A stretch of 64,000 nucleotides of DNA from JANWKA01 sp035533815 (lineage in GTDB: Bacteria; Bacteroidota; Bacteroidia; Chitinophagales; Chitinophagaceae). The position numbers were made by a program, and so were the translations under genes. Below are positions 35,016 to 45,683 of this stretch, in pieces; position 1 is the first letter of the stretch; every line of letters starts with the position of its first letter. Under the pieces are notes generated by a model. That model worked only from the letters and a program-made list of their open reading frames with translations, did no database searches and had not been told where the DNA came from. The stretch lies in contig DATLTB010000045.1 of assembly GCA_035533815.1 (NCBI GenBank), positions 31,044-95,043 on the forward strand. Reading direction: 5' to 3'.

Positions 35016-38000
35016 GTGAAAATTAATCCAATACAAGATATTTTATCCTCCCTTGGGATATCTTTTCCGGGCATTGATCTGATGAAAAAATATGCCAATG
35101 AAAAACCCCCCCTGAGATCGGAGTTATTCAGCGCTGACCAGATGGAAGAATATGGTAAGACCCTGGCAGCAAGGCATAAATTGATTACGGGACAAAGCCA
35201 AAATGTACTATTAAAAAGGCTTGCTGATAATGAGGAATTATTACTGGAAGTGCATCACCTGCTTACCGATGCGGTGAAAACCAATCGGCGCATTATACCC
35301 GCAGGGGAATGGTTACTGGATAACTTTTATCTCATCCAGGAGCAAATCCGTACCGGCAAAAAGCACTTACCTAAGGGGTATAATGAGGATTTGCCGCGTT
35401 TATTAAACGGACCTTCTGCAGAGTTGCCCAGGGTGTATGATATTGCCATTGAGATCATATCTCACAGCGATGGACGGGTGGATCTCAAAAGCCTGTATAG
35501 CTTTATTACAGCCTACCAGGCTAATACACCTTTAAAGCTGGGAGAACTTTGGGCCATTCCGATCATGTTAAGGCTGGCATTGATTGAGAATCTCCGTCGG
35601 CTTTCCACTCAAATTGCATTCGACCGGATCAATCAGAACCTTGCTGATTATTGGGTGGCACAGATGATTGCCATTGCCGAAAAGGATCCTAAGAGCCTGA
35701 TACTGGTCATAGCAGATATGGCGAGGTCCAATCCACCCATGGTGAGTTCTTTCGTGGCTGAACTGACCCGTCAACTTCAGGGAAAGGGCCCGGATCTGGC
35801 ATTACCCCTTAACTGGGTGGAGCAACGGCTTTCTGAAATAGGGCAAACTAGTTCCAATCTGATTAATTCGGAAATCCAAAAGCAGGCTGCAGACCAGCTC
35901 TCCATGAGTAACAGTATCGGCAGTCTGCGATTCCTGGGGACAATGGATTGGAGGGAGTTTGTGGAATCGATCAGTATCGTGGAACAAATACTACGCAGGG
36001 ATATTGGTGGAATTTATTCAGGAATGGATTTTCCGACCCGGGATCATTATCGGCATGTGGTGGAGAAAATCTCCCGGCACAGCAGTTTTTCCGAACAGGA
36101 AATAGCCGAATTGGCGATTCAGTTGGCCGGAAATGAGGCTTCCGGGAAAGGAACTGCAGATCGTAGTGCACATGTAGGGTATTACCTGGTGGGAAAGGGA
36201 TTTGAACAAATTGAAAAGGAAACAAAAATAAATTTGCCCATTGGGGAACGGGTGCGCAAATCAGTCCTTCGGTTACCACTGTTGAGCTATCTGGGGACTA
36301 TCATAATCATTACGGGGATCATTGGGGGTTGTTTAACGGTCCGGGCATATGCAGATGGTATACATGACAAATGGTTAATTATCATCGGCATCCTGGATGT
36401 TTTATGTGCCAGTCATCTGACCGTCACATTGGTTAACTGGGTTACCACTTTATTTGTCCATCCTCAATTCCTTCCCCGTATGGATTTCACTGGGGGGATA
36501 CCAGATGAATACCGCTCCCTGGTGGTCATTCCTGCAATGCTATCCGGTAAAGAGGAATTGGAAGTCCTGGTAGAATCGCTGGAAGTTCATTTCCTGGCCA
36601 ACCGGGACCTAAACCTGCATTTTGGATTGTTGACAGATTTCATGGATGCGGTAAGTGAAACTACTCCGGAAGATGAACCATTACTGGCAATGACCAAACA
36701 AAAAATTGAGGAACTCAATGTAAAATATGAAAATTCAGGTAGTAATGTTTTCTATCTATTTCATCGTCCACGTAAATGGAACGCTCATGATAATATGTGG
36801 ATGGGGTATGAACGGAAACGAGGCAAACTCACTGAATTAAATGACTTGCTGCGTGGAGATGCCCGGGATTCTTTTTCCTGCATTATAGGAAATCAAGATA
36901 ATTTTCCCCATATCAGGTATGTCATTACGATTGATGCAGATACCCAATTACCGCGGGATTCGGCACACCGGATGATCGCTACCATGGCACATCCACTGAA
37001 CCGCCCTTGGTATAATGAGAAAAAGCAAAGGGTAACTGCAGGATATGGAATACTTCAGCCCCGTATCACGTTGAGTTTACCAGGTTCCAATAACTCGCTT
37101 TTTGCCCGAATGCATGGGAATGATCATGGTATAGACCCTTATACTCGGGCTACTTCAGATGTTTACCAGGATTTATTCGGTGAGGGATCTTTCATTGGAA
37201 AAGGTATTTATGAGGTGGACATTTTCAGGATTGGCCTTAACGGCCGATTTAAGGAAAACAGGATCCTGAGCCATGATTTGCTCGAAGGATGCTTTCTTCG
37301 CTCCGGACTATTGAGTGATGTACCATTATACGAAGAATACCCTTCCCGGTATAATGCAGATGTTAAACGCAGGCATCGGTGGATAAGGGGGGATTGGCAG
37401 ATCGCAACCTGGTTTTTACCATTCATTTCAGGCATGGATAAACGCCTTAAGGTCAATCCACTTTCAGGATTATCCCGATGGAAAATATTTGATAATCTGC
37501 GCCGGAGCCTGATTCCTTCCGCCCTTGTGCTATTATTATTATCCGGATGGACTGTTTTACATGATGCCTGGTTCTGGACCCTGATCGTAATTTGTATCCT
37601 TGTTCTTCCATCCCTGATTACTGCTATTCGTGATATTCTTCATAAACCGAAGGAAATTTTGCTCAGGCAGCATTTTAAAGACTCCATCGAGGCGATTATC
37701 AATAACCTTTTACAAACGGCCTATGCCATAACCTGCCTCCCGTATGAAGCGATGTATACCCTTGATGCAATCATACGCACAGGTTGGCGGATGACTTTCA
37801 CCCATCGGAAACTTTTGGAGTGGAACCCTTCTTCCAACCATCAGCACAAGCATAACGAAGATTTGCAGGATGTCTACCGGGACATGTGGATATCCCCTTT
37901 CCTGGGCGGGGCGGTCTTGATTTTTTTGACTTTTTATGCACCGGTAAGTCTGATCGTAGCTGATCCTATTTTGATCCTTTGGGTCATTTCACCGGCTATA

Positions 38001-41000
38001 GCCTGGTTTGTTAGCCGGCCACTATCCAAACCGCAAATGAATTTATCCGAAGGGCAAATCATTTATTTGCGTAAAATAGCCCGGAAAACCTGGGCTTATT
38101 TTGAAAATTTTGTGAAACTTGAGGATAATTGGCTGCCTCCGGATAATTATCAGGAACATCCGGTAGAACGGATAGCGCACCGTACTTCGCCCACAAATAT
38201 CGGCCTTTCCCTGATGGCCAACCTTGTTGCAATTGATTTTGGTTATATAACTACCGGGCAATTCATGGAGCGGACATCCCATACTTTCGATTCCATGCAA
38301 ATTATGGAAAGATATAAGGGACACTTTTACAATTGGTATGATACCCTTACCTTAAAACCGATGCCCCCCAGGTATATTTCTACCGTTGACAGTGGAAATC
38401 TTGCCGGACAACTCTTAACCCTGCGGCAAGGGATCATGGCATTACCTCATGAGCCAATCATCGGTAAAGCGCTATTTGAAGGCTTAAACGATACGCTTCA
38501 TTTGATTAAGGATGAATTGAAACGTAATGATACCCTAACAACCTTAGAAGAAATTTTAACCTTAGCGCGTAATCTGGATCCGATAACGCTCATATTAATA
38601 AAATCTTTATTGGAGCGCTTCGTTGAATCCGCTGCAAAACTGAAGGAAAGTATCGATGGAGAAATTCGGGGAAATGGACAGGTATGGGTTCGGGCAATAT
38701 TATCCCAGAGCCGGAGTATCCTGGAGGAATTATGCCTATTTACTCCCTGGTCCCTGCTAACTCCGGCTCCGGCAAGATTGGCTGGGTTGCCTTGCTTGGA
38801 TTCCATTCCAAGTTTAATTTCATTAGCAAACATGGGTCAGATATTGTTGGCAGAGCTGGGTGAACTTAAATATGATGAGTTGACTGAAGCAGAAAAAAAC
38901 TGGCTGGATTCATTTTCAGCCCAGATTGAAAAGGGCAGCGCACTGGCCAGAGAAAGGATCTCTTTCCTGCAAGATATTGAAAAGCTATGCCTTGACCTGT
39001 CAGAGCAGGAGTATGATTTTCTGTTCGATAAAACACAGCATCTATTAACAATAGGGTACAATGCGGAGGAACATCGGAGAGATCCCAGTTATTATGATTT
39101 GCTTGCTTCTGAATCCCGGCTCTGTACGTTTGTGGGAATTGCAGAGGGAAAACTTCCTCAGGAAAGCTGGTTCTCATTAGGCCGGCAACTCACTAATTCT
39201 GGGGGAACTTCCGTTTTGCTTTCCTGGAGCGGTTCCATGTTTGAATACCTGATGCCGCTATTGATCATGCCTTCCTATGAAAACACCCTACTTGATCAGA
39301 CTTATCGGGCAATGGTGCAAAGGCAGATCGAATACGGGAATCACCTGGGAGTACCCTGGGGTATTTCAGAATCCGGGTATAATATGGTGGATGCCAATCT
39401 CAATTATCAATATCGTGCTTTTGGTGTTCCGGAACTGGGATTGAAACGGGGATTGAGCGAGGACCTGGTCATAGCACCTTATGCTTCCATGTTGGCCTTG
39501 ATGATAAATCCTGAGGAAGCATGCCGGAATCTTCAGGAGCTTTCTGAGGTTATGTTGGAAGGGGTTTATGGGTTTTATGAAGCGGTGGATTATACCCCTT
39601 CCCGGTTACCCAGGGGGCAGACCAGTGTCGTCATTCGTTCCTTCATGGCACATCATCAGGGCATGAGTTTGCTCTCCCTGGATTATCTCTTGCTGGACAG
39701 GCCAATGCAAAAGCGGTTTGAATGCGAACCCCAGTTTCAGGCTACATTACTATTATTACAGGAGCGCATTCCCAAGGCCACAAAATTCTTTTCTCCCCCG
39801 CCAGATATTGCTGATATCAGCATTGAGTCCGGAAGTACCGAAATGCGGGTTATCAAGAGCCCTGATACTCCTGTACCTGAGGTTCAATTATTATCCAACG
39901 GCAATTACCATGTCATGATTACTAATGCCGGGTCTGGATATAGCCGCTGGAAGAATATGGCAGTTACCCGTTGGCATGAAGATACTACTTGCGATAACTG
40001 GGGAAATTTTTGTTTCATCCGGGACCTGGAGAAAGGGGTTTTCTGGTCGGCAGGCCATCAACCCACGTTGAAGCGGGCAAAGACCTATGAGGCTGTTTTT
40101 TCACAAGGTCGGGCAGAATTCCGCCGCCTGGATAATGATATCGAAACCCATACTGAAATAGTGGTTTCGCCCGAGGATGACGTAGAAGTCAGGAGGGTTC
40201 ACCTGACTAACCGGTCCAGAAGGCGCCGGTCCATTGAATTGACCAGTTATGCTGAAGTGGTCATGACATCGGCCATATCTGATGCATTACATCCTGCCTT
40301 CAGTAACCTTTTTGTTCAAACTGAGATTATCCCCCTGAAACAGGCCATTCTTTGCACCCGGAGACCCCGTTCTGTTGAAGAAAATTCCCCATACTTGTTT
40401 CATTTAATGAAAACCAACACCCAGGATATCCAGAAAATATCATATGAAACTGATCGCATGCAATTCATCGGCAGGGGTAATACAATTTCCAATCCCCAGG
40501 CCCTGAATCAGGATGCTGCCCTCTCCGGTACCGAGGGACCGGTACTCGATCCAGTGGTCTGTATCCAATACCGGTTAACCCTTAATCCCCTGGAATCAGT
40601 TACCCTGGATATGGTTTTCGGTATTGGGGAGACCCGGGAATTGAGTGAGGGGCTGATAGATAAATATCAGGACCCGTCTTTTGTAGACAGGGCCTTTGAA
40701 TTAGCATGGACCCATAGTCAGGTGGTTCAAAGGCAAATTAATGCCACGGAGGCGGATACCCAATTGTATGCCAGGCTGGCCGGTTCGGTAATCTATGCGA
40801 ATGCTTCCCTGCGAGCCGATTCCGGAACGCTGATCAAGAACCAACGGGGTCAATCAGGATTATGGAGTTATTCTATATCAGGCGATTTACCCATTGTTCT
40901 TTTGCAGGTATCCGACCAGGCCAATATTGGCCTGGTCAAGCAACTGGTTCAGGCCCATGCCTATTGGCGACTGAAAGGACTGATAGTTGACCTGGTGATC

Positions 41001-43697
41001 TGGAATGAGGATTATGGGGGGTACCGGCAGGTATTACAAACACAGTTGCTGGGATTAATTAGTGCGGGAGTGGATAAAGAAGCCACCGAAAGACCGGGGG
41101 GCATTTTTGTGAGGGTAGCGGAGCAAATAGCCGTTGAAGATCGTATTTTATTCCAAACTGTGGCCCGTATAGTGCTTTCAGACAGCAAAGGAACCTTACT
41201 TTATCAGGTGAATAAACGCCCAATACCCAAACCTGGGATGCCCCTTCTTATTCCTCAACAGGTTGAAGGTTCCCTGCAAAATATTTCCCTGCCGGCCCAG
41301 GATCTGGTTTTTTTTAATGGGACCGGTGGTTTTTCAAAGGATGGGAAAGAATATATTATTGATACAAATCAACAGAAATTGACCCCTTTACCCTGGGTAA
41401 ATGTCATTGCGAATCCCCAATTTGGAACGGTCATTTCAGAAAACGGTCAGGCATATACCTGGGTAGAGAATGCGCATGAGTTCCGCCTGACCCCATGGAA
41501 TAATGATCCGGTAACGGATTCAGCAGGAGAAGTATTTTATATCCGGGATGAAATAAGCGGACAATTCTGGTCACCTTCACCCTTACCCTGCAAGGGTAAA
41601 TCCAATTATATCACCCGGCATGGGTTTGGATATACCACATTTGAGCATAACGAAGAAGGAGTATATTCCCAGATGCAGGTCTATGTAGATGTGGAAGCCA
41701 CCATTAAGTTTATGGTATTGAAAATCCGTAATCAGTCCAACCGATCAAGGCGGATTTCAGTAACAGGTTATGTGGAATGGGTGCTTGGTGACCTGAGATC
41801 AAAATCAGCCATGCATATTTTTACAGAAACAGAACCCAAGACCGGGGCACTATTTGCGAAAAATCCGTACAATAAGGAATTTAGTGACCGGGTTTGTTTT
41901 TTTGATGTTAATGATCCTGCCAGGATGCTTACCGGCGACCGGACAGAATTTATTGGTCGCAATGGTTCTCTGTCTAAACCGGATGCCATGGCCCGGGTAG
42001 GTCTATCGGGGAAAACCGGGAGTGCATTAGATCCATGCGGCGCTTTACAGGTTGTCTTTGACCTGGTCGAAGGTCAGGACAGGGAGATCATATTTTCTTT
42101 AGGAACGGGAGTTAATCAGGCCAGTGCAGTTAATTTAGTCAATCGCTTCCGGATTCCCGGAGCTACTAATGCTGCCTTGGAAAAAGTGCATAATTATTGG
42201 CAAAAAACTTTAGGGGCGGTGCAAATGGAGACTCCTGATATTGCCCTGAATTTTTTGGGTAACGGGTGGCTCATTTACCAGACATTGGCTTGCCGCTTCT
42301 GGGGCCGTAGCGGTTTCTATCAATCGGGGGGGGCATTTGGTTTCCGGGATCAGTTACAGGATGCTATGGCAATTATTCATACAGAACCAAGACTTGTACG
42401 GGAACATATCCTGCGTTCCGCTTCCAGGCAGTTCAGGGAAGGGGATGTGCAACACTGGTGGCATCCACCTACTGGAAGAGGTGTCCGGACACGCTGTTCG
42501 GATGATTTTCTTTGGCTGCCTTTCGCAACCTACCGCTATATAAGTGTTACTGGTGATTCCGGTATACTGGATGAGGAAGCTCAATTCCTTGAAGGACGGC
42601 AGTTAAACCCGGATGAAGAATCCTATTATGACCTCCCGAACCGATCTTCCGTTTCCGCCACTTTATATGATCACTGCATCCTGGCCATTCAGCATGGACT
42701 TCATTTTGGGGTAAACGGACTGCCATTGATTGGTTCAGGAGACTGGAATGATGGCATGGATAAAATTGGGCAACATGGGAAAGGGGAGAGTGTATGGCTT
42801 GGTTTTTTCCTTTATGATATCCTGGTGAAGTTTAGCGAATTGGCCGGCAAACATCATGATTTGCCAATTGTGGAACAATTTACCAATGAGGCGGCTAAAT
42901 TAGCTGCCAGCATTGAGCATTCAGGATGGGACGGGAAATGGTACCGGAGGGCATATTTCGATGATGGAACTCCTTTGGGATCTGCAATCAACACCGAATG
43001 CCGGATTGATTCGATTTCGCAGAGCTGGTCGGTTTTATCCGGGGCCGGGGAACCTGTTCGGAATATACAAGCCATGGAAGCGGCATATAAATACTTAGTC
43101 CGGAAGGACAAATCCCTTATCCAGTTATTGGAACCGCCTTTCGATAAATCTGGACTTAATCCTGGGTATATCAAGGGGTATGTTCCGGGGGTGAGGGAAA
43201 ACGGGGGTCAATATACTCATGCTGCCATATGGCTGATCATGGCTTTTGCTTCATTAAAAAATACCCAGTATGCCTGGGAACTTTTTTCTATGATCAATCC
43301 GGTTTATCACGGAAATACTCCAGAAACTATAAAAATTTACAAAACAGAACCTTATGTGGTCGCTGCGGATGTATATTCCGACTCTTTGCATTCAGGTCGT
43401 GGAGGATGGACCTGGTATACAGGATCTTCAGGATGGATGTATAGGTTAATTTTAGAATCATTGCTTGGATTGAAACGCGAAGCAAATATATTGCACTTCT
43501 CCCCTTGTGTTCCTAAGGAATGGACCTCTTTTTCAATTAACTACAGATACCAGGAAACCATTTATCAAATCAGGTTTATACAGGTGCAGGAAAATACAGA
43601 ACCGAAAAATTTAATACTTGATGGAGTTCTTCAAACTGCAAATACGATTTTACTTGTTGATGACCATGGTGAACATAGTATAGAGGTAAATATCTGA
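35016..43697 (+). CDS. ndvB: Cyclic beta-1,2-glucan synthase-like protein (NdvB/ChvB type)
   Basis: A 2,893-residue membrane enzyme, the size of Agrobacterium ChvB/Rhizobium NdvB. These proteins build beta-1,2-glucan from UDP-glucose, cyclise it and trim chain length. Seen in order: membrane helices about residues 420-485; a GT84 glycosyltransferase region with TIDADTQLPRD (DxD, about 637) and RHRWIRGDWQ (QxxRW-like, about 787); more helices about 832-868 and 964-1005; a glycoamylase-like cyclisation domain (about 1405-1560, ESGYNMVD, MAHHQGMSLLSLDYLL); then two GT36-associated beta-sandwich regions and a GH94 phosphorylase domain with GSGDWNDGMDKIG near residue 2574 (catalytic Asp). Start is GTG 35016; ATG 35082 is the alternative. 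It stands alone with long noncoding flanks. Family call is firm; that the product is cyclic glucan is inferred. Confidence 0.88.
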   Translation: MKINPIQDILSSLGISFPGIDLMKKYANEKPPLRSELFSADQMEEYGKTLAARHKLITGQSQNVLLKRLADNEELLLEVHHLLTDAVKTNRRIIPAGEWLLDNFYLIQEQIRTGKKHLPKGYNEDLPRLLNGPSAELPRVYDIAIEIISHSDGRVDLKSLYSFITAYQANTPLKLGELWAIPIMLRLALIENLRRLSTQIAFDRINQNLADYWVAQMIAIAEKDPKSLILVIADMARSNPPMVSSFVAELTRQLQGKGPDLALPLNWVEQRLSEIGQTSSNLINSEIQKQAADQLSMSNSIGSLRFLGTMDWREFVESISIVEQILRRDIGGIYSGMDFPTRDHYRHVVEKISRHSSFSEQEIAELAIQLAGNEASGKGTADRSAHVGYYLVGKGFEQIEKETKINLPIGERVRKSVLRLPLLSYLGTIIIITGIIGGCLTVRAYADGIHDKWLIIIGILDVLCASHLTVTLVNWVTTLFVHPQFLPRMDFTGGIPDEYRSLVVIPAMLSGKEELEVLVESLEVHFLANRDLNLHFGLLTDFMDAVSETTPEDEPLLAMTKQKIEELNVKYENSGSNVFYLFHRPRKWNAHDNMWMGYERKRGKLTELNDLLRGDARDSFSCIIGNQDNFPHIRYVITIDADTQLPRDSAHRMIATMAHPLNRPWYNEKKQRVTAGYGILQPRITLSLPGSNNSLFARMHGNDHGIDPYTRATSDVYQDLFGEGSFIGKGIYEVDIFRIGLNGRFKENRILSHDLLEGCFLRSGLLSDVPLYEEYPSRYNADVKRRHRWIRGDWQIATWFLPFISGMDKRLKVNPLSGLSRWKIFDNLRRSLIPSALVLLLLSGWTVLHDAWFWTLIVICILVLPSLITAIRDILHKPKEILLRQHFKDSIEAIINNLLQTAYAITCLPYEAMYTLDAIIRTGWRMTFTHRKLLEWNPSSNHQHKHNEDLQDVYRDMWISPFLGGAVLIFLTFYAPVSLIVADPILILWVISPAIAWFVSRPLSKPQMNLSEGQIIYLRKIARKTWAYFENFVKLEDNWLPPDNYQEHPVERIAHRTSPTNIGLSLMANLVAIDFGYITTGQFMERTSHTFDSMQIMERYKGHFYNWYDTLTLKPMPPRYISTVDSGNLAGQLLTLRQGIMALPHEPIIGKALFEGLNDTLHLIKDELKRNDTLTTLEEILTLARNLDPITLILIKSLLERFVESAAKLKESIDGEIRGNGQVWVRAILSQSRSILEELCLFTPWSLLTPAPARLAGLPCLDSIPSLISLANMGQILLAELGELKYDELTEAEKNWLDSFSAQIEKGSALARERISFLQDIEKLCLDLSEQEYDFLFDKTQHLLTIGYNAEEHRRDPSYYDLLASESRLCTFVGIAEGKLPQESWFSLGRQLTNSGGTSVLLSWSGSMFEYLMPLLIMPSYENTLLDQTYRAMVQRQIEYGNHLGVPWGISESGYNMVDANLNYQYRAFGVPELGLKRGLSEDLVIAPYASMLALMINPEEACRNLQELSEVMLEGVYGFYEAVDYTPSRLPRGQTSVVIRSFMAHHQGMSLLSLDYLLLDRPMQKRFECEPQFQATLLLLQERIPKATKFFSPPPDIADISIESGSTEMRVIKSPDTPVPEVQLLSNGNYHVMITNAGSGYSRWKNMAVTRWHEDTTCDNWGNFCFIRDLEKGVFWSAGHQPTLKRAKTYEAVFSQGRAEFRRLDNDIETHTEIVVSPEDDVEVRRVHLTNRSRRRRSIELTSYAEVVMTSAISDALHPAFSNLFVQTEIIPLKQAILCTRRPRSVEENSPYLFHLMKTNTQDIQKISYETDRMQFIGRGNTISNPQALNQDAALSGTEGPVLDPVVCIQYRLTLNPLESVTLDMVFGIGETRELSEGLIDKYQDPSFVDRAFELAWTHSQVVQRQINATEADTQLYARLAGSVIYANASLRADSGTLIKNQRGQSGLWSYSISGDLPIVLLQVSDQANIGLVKQLVQAHAYWRLKGLIVDLVIWNEDYGGYRQVLQTQLLGLISAGVDKEATERPGGIFVRVAEQIAVEDRILFQTVARIVLSDSKGTLLYQVNKRPIPKPGMPLLIPQQVEGSLQNISLPAQDLVFFNGTGGFSKDGKEYIIDTNQQKLTPLPWVNVIANPQFGTVISENGQAYTWVENAHEFRLTPWNNDPVTDSAGEVFYIRDEISGQFWSPSPLPCKGKSNYITRHGFGYTTFEHNEEGVYSQMQVYVDVEATIKFMVLKIRNQSNRSRRISVTGYVEWVLGDLRSKSAMHIFTETEPKTGALFAKNPYNKEFSDRVCFFDVNDPARMLTGDRTEFIGRNGSLSKPDAMARVGLSGKTGSALDPCGALQVVFDLVEGQDREIIFSLGTGVNQASAVNLVNRFRIPGATNAALEKVHNYWQKTLGAVQMETPDIALNFLGNGWLIYQTLACRFWGRSGFYQSGGAFGFRDQLQDAMAIIHTEPRLVREHILRSASRQFREGDVQHWWHPPTGRGVRTRCSDDFLWLPFATYRYISVTGDSGILDEEAQFLEGRQLNPDEESYYDLPNRSSVSATLYDHCILAIQHGLHFGVNGLPLIGSGDWNDGMDKIGQHGKGESVWLGFFLYDILVKFSELAGKHHDLPIVEQFTNEAAKLAASIEHSGWDGKWYRRAYFDDGTPLGSAINTECRIDSISQSWSVLSGAGEPVRNIQAMEAAYKYLVRKDKSLIQLLEPPFDKSGLNPGYIKGYVPGVRENGGQYTHAAIWLIMAFASLKNTQYAWELFSMINPVYHGNTPETIKIYKTEPYVVAADVYSDSLHSGRGGWTWYTGSSGWMYRLILESLLGLKREANILHFSPCVPKEWTSFSINYRYQETIYQIRFIQVQENTEPKNLILDGVLQTANTILLVDDHGEHSIEVNI

Positions 43698-44050
43698 TTC
43701 AAAGTTGCTGGTGATTTACAAAAATCTGGGATCGGATCCTTGGAAGGTATTTCATTAGTACTTTATTCCAGGCACTTATTATAGGAAACAAAGTCTTCGC
43801 TTTCCCATCACTACAGCTTGGGCTGGATATGGCGAAGATTCAGGAAGATGAATACATTTCCATTTTCAGGGGCCTTGCAAGTGGTTTATCACAATGCCTG
43901 TAAAAGAAGAATTTCCAGATCTCAATAGGAAGCAATTACCTGATTTGGGAGAAAACAGCGTGCAGAAAAGTTGGACCAAACTTATACGCATTGAACCAAT
44001 ACCCTTTTACCCACCCTTACAGGACAATTCTTGAACCGGTTCGTCGGTGA
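43698..44050. other. Intergenic, possibly decayed sequence
   Basis: About 350 bases between the glucan synthase and the island. Only short, stop-interrupted protein-like pieces are seen (for example near 43995-44050), none recognisable. Confidence 0.35.
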
Positions 44051-44524
44051 CCTGAAGAAATTAGCTTATCAGGCGATTTGAAAACCAATAGTTTAAGTAG
44101 TTCATTCATTTCCTGCATTCTGCCTGGAAAAGTAAAGAAGAAAAAGGAGAATTCAACAAACAAATGCAACTTTATTTTAAGAGCAGATTACTCATATCTT
44201 ATCGAAATTCTTACCAAGCTAAGTGTCTGTACTATTTCTTCAAATAAGGCATTTTTGGTAAATCAGATCGAGAAGCTACCTGCTTATCTGGAACTAACTG
44301 CCAAAAGCGAGAAAGTGACTATAAGAAATATTTTACTGAACCTGTTGGAAATTGATTACAGGAAGATCAACAATAATGCGGCCTGGCTCAAAGAGACAAC
44401 TGATGCTTTTACGGTGGAACTTACGAGGGATTACGTGAATGAAATTCTGATAGATGAAACGCTGAAATTTGGAAAAAATCGGATCTCGCTAAACAAATAT
44501 TGGCAATCTGTAAAGGGAATATAA
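44051..44524 (+). pseudogene. Hypothetical ORF without a good start, probable fragment
   Basis: The frame is open from 44051 to 44524 and encodes about 157 residues, but it contains no Met codon at all; only a TTG at 44078 could start it. The text (NFILRADYSYLIEILTKLSVCTISSNKAFLVNQIEKLPAYLEL...) is protein-like and helical, with no family I can name. It overlaps another open frame (44500-44853) that seems to continue in the same style, so both may be pieces of one gene broken by a frameshift and lacking its 5' end. Confidence 0.35.
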
Positions 44525-44853
44525 AGCTGGGGGTGCATGATCAGCCGAAGCATCCATCCGACTGGTCAAGACTTGTACCTAAAAGTTCCTGCGGTTACAG
44601 GGACGGTTGGAATTCCCTAACTGATTTCCTGGAGTCCGCAAAACCAGCAGTTTTTGATTATCAGGTATTACAGGCAAAACGCTTAGAAATGGAGCATGCC
44701 ATCAGAGATGTAACCATTGACGGTAAAATGAAAACCCTTAAGAAAGGATCACCCCTTTTACTTAGACTTACCAACCCCAAGAATGCTTATCAAAAAGAAC
44801 GGACCAAATGGGAAAAAGATGTTGAATTATTGAAGAAGTCAGAGGCGCTGTGA
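44500..44853 (+). CDS. Hypothetical ORF, possible 3' part of a broken gene
   Basis: A 117-residue ORF with TTG as the only early start (44500). The sequence KHPSDWSRLVPKSSCGYRDGWNSLTDFLES... and LLLRLTNPKNAYQKERTKWEKDVELLKKS is polar and protein-like but not recognised. It begins 25 bases before the end of the preceding open frame, and reading KYWQSV from that frame straight into KGNIKLGVHDQPKH of this one gives a smooth join, suggesting a frameshifted single gene. It ends next to the interrupted ATPase gene on the other strand. Confidence 0.4.
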   Translation: MAICKGNIKLGVHDQPKHPSDWSRLVPKSSCGYRDGWNSLTDFLESAKPAVFDYQVLQAKRLEMEHAIRDVTIDGKMKTLKKGSPLLLRLTNPKNAYQKERTKWEKDVELLKKSEAL

Positions 44854-45548
44854 AAGTACATTGAATCTATATTGACTCTAACAATAGGTCTTTTAAATTG
44901 ACCTGCAGGATACCCTTGTAAGTATTTCTCGGACGGATGTCATCCATAGTAACTACATATTTTGGATAGTTGTCGGGGATATCAGCCAGGTTCCCAAATT
45001 CTCGTTTGATTATATTTTCATCACCTAGTTGGTAAGCTACCTGTACATATATTCTTTCTCCATTTTTCTCCGCCATGAAGTCAATTTCTTTGTCCCCAGA
45101 TTTCCCGACGAAAACCTGATAGTTACTTCTTAATAAATGGAGATAAACGGCATTTTCCATCAGTTTGCCGATAGCGCCACGATAATTGAATGGTCGAATG
45201 CTGTTCCGTAGGCCGAGGTCTTCAAAATAGAATTTTTCACCAATTTCAAATATTTTCAAACCCTGGATATCGGCCCTCGATACTTTATGGACGAAAAAAG
45301 CATTAGTCAGGGCTTTTAGGTAATTAATGACAGACTGTGCCGGAATATTGATCTGTTGAGATTTCAGGTATTTGCTGATTTTCTGTGCAGAGAAAAGACT
45401 TCCTGTATTATCAGCCAGGTAAGCGACAAGGTTTTCCAAAAGTGACACATTTCGGATATTTTCGCGGCTTATAACATCTTTTAACAATATGGTGGAATAC
45501 AAGCTCTTCAGATATTCAAATACAATCTCAGGGTCCAATCCAAGATGA

Positions 45549-45570
45549 TATTCAGGAATCGTGACCTCGG
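45549..45570 (+). repeat. Left end of the insertion sequence with target duplication
   Basis: TAT at 45549-45551 is the 3-bp target duplication. The 19-bp terminal repeat 45552-45570 (tcaggaatcgtgacctcgg) is the exact inverted match of 48310-48328. Confidence 0.85.
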
Positions 45571-45683
45571 GGGGTATTTGGGGGCTTAAGGGGGTATTTT
45601 GAGGATATTTTAGGGGCAACGGCACAGGGGGTTCCGTAGGGAAAAATAAACAAAACGGTTAGATTTGGGGATAAATCAACGGT

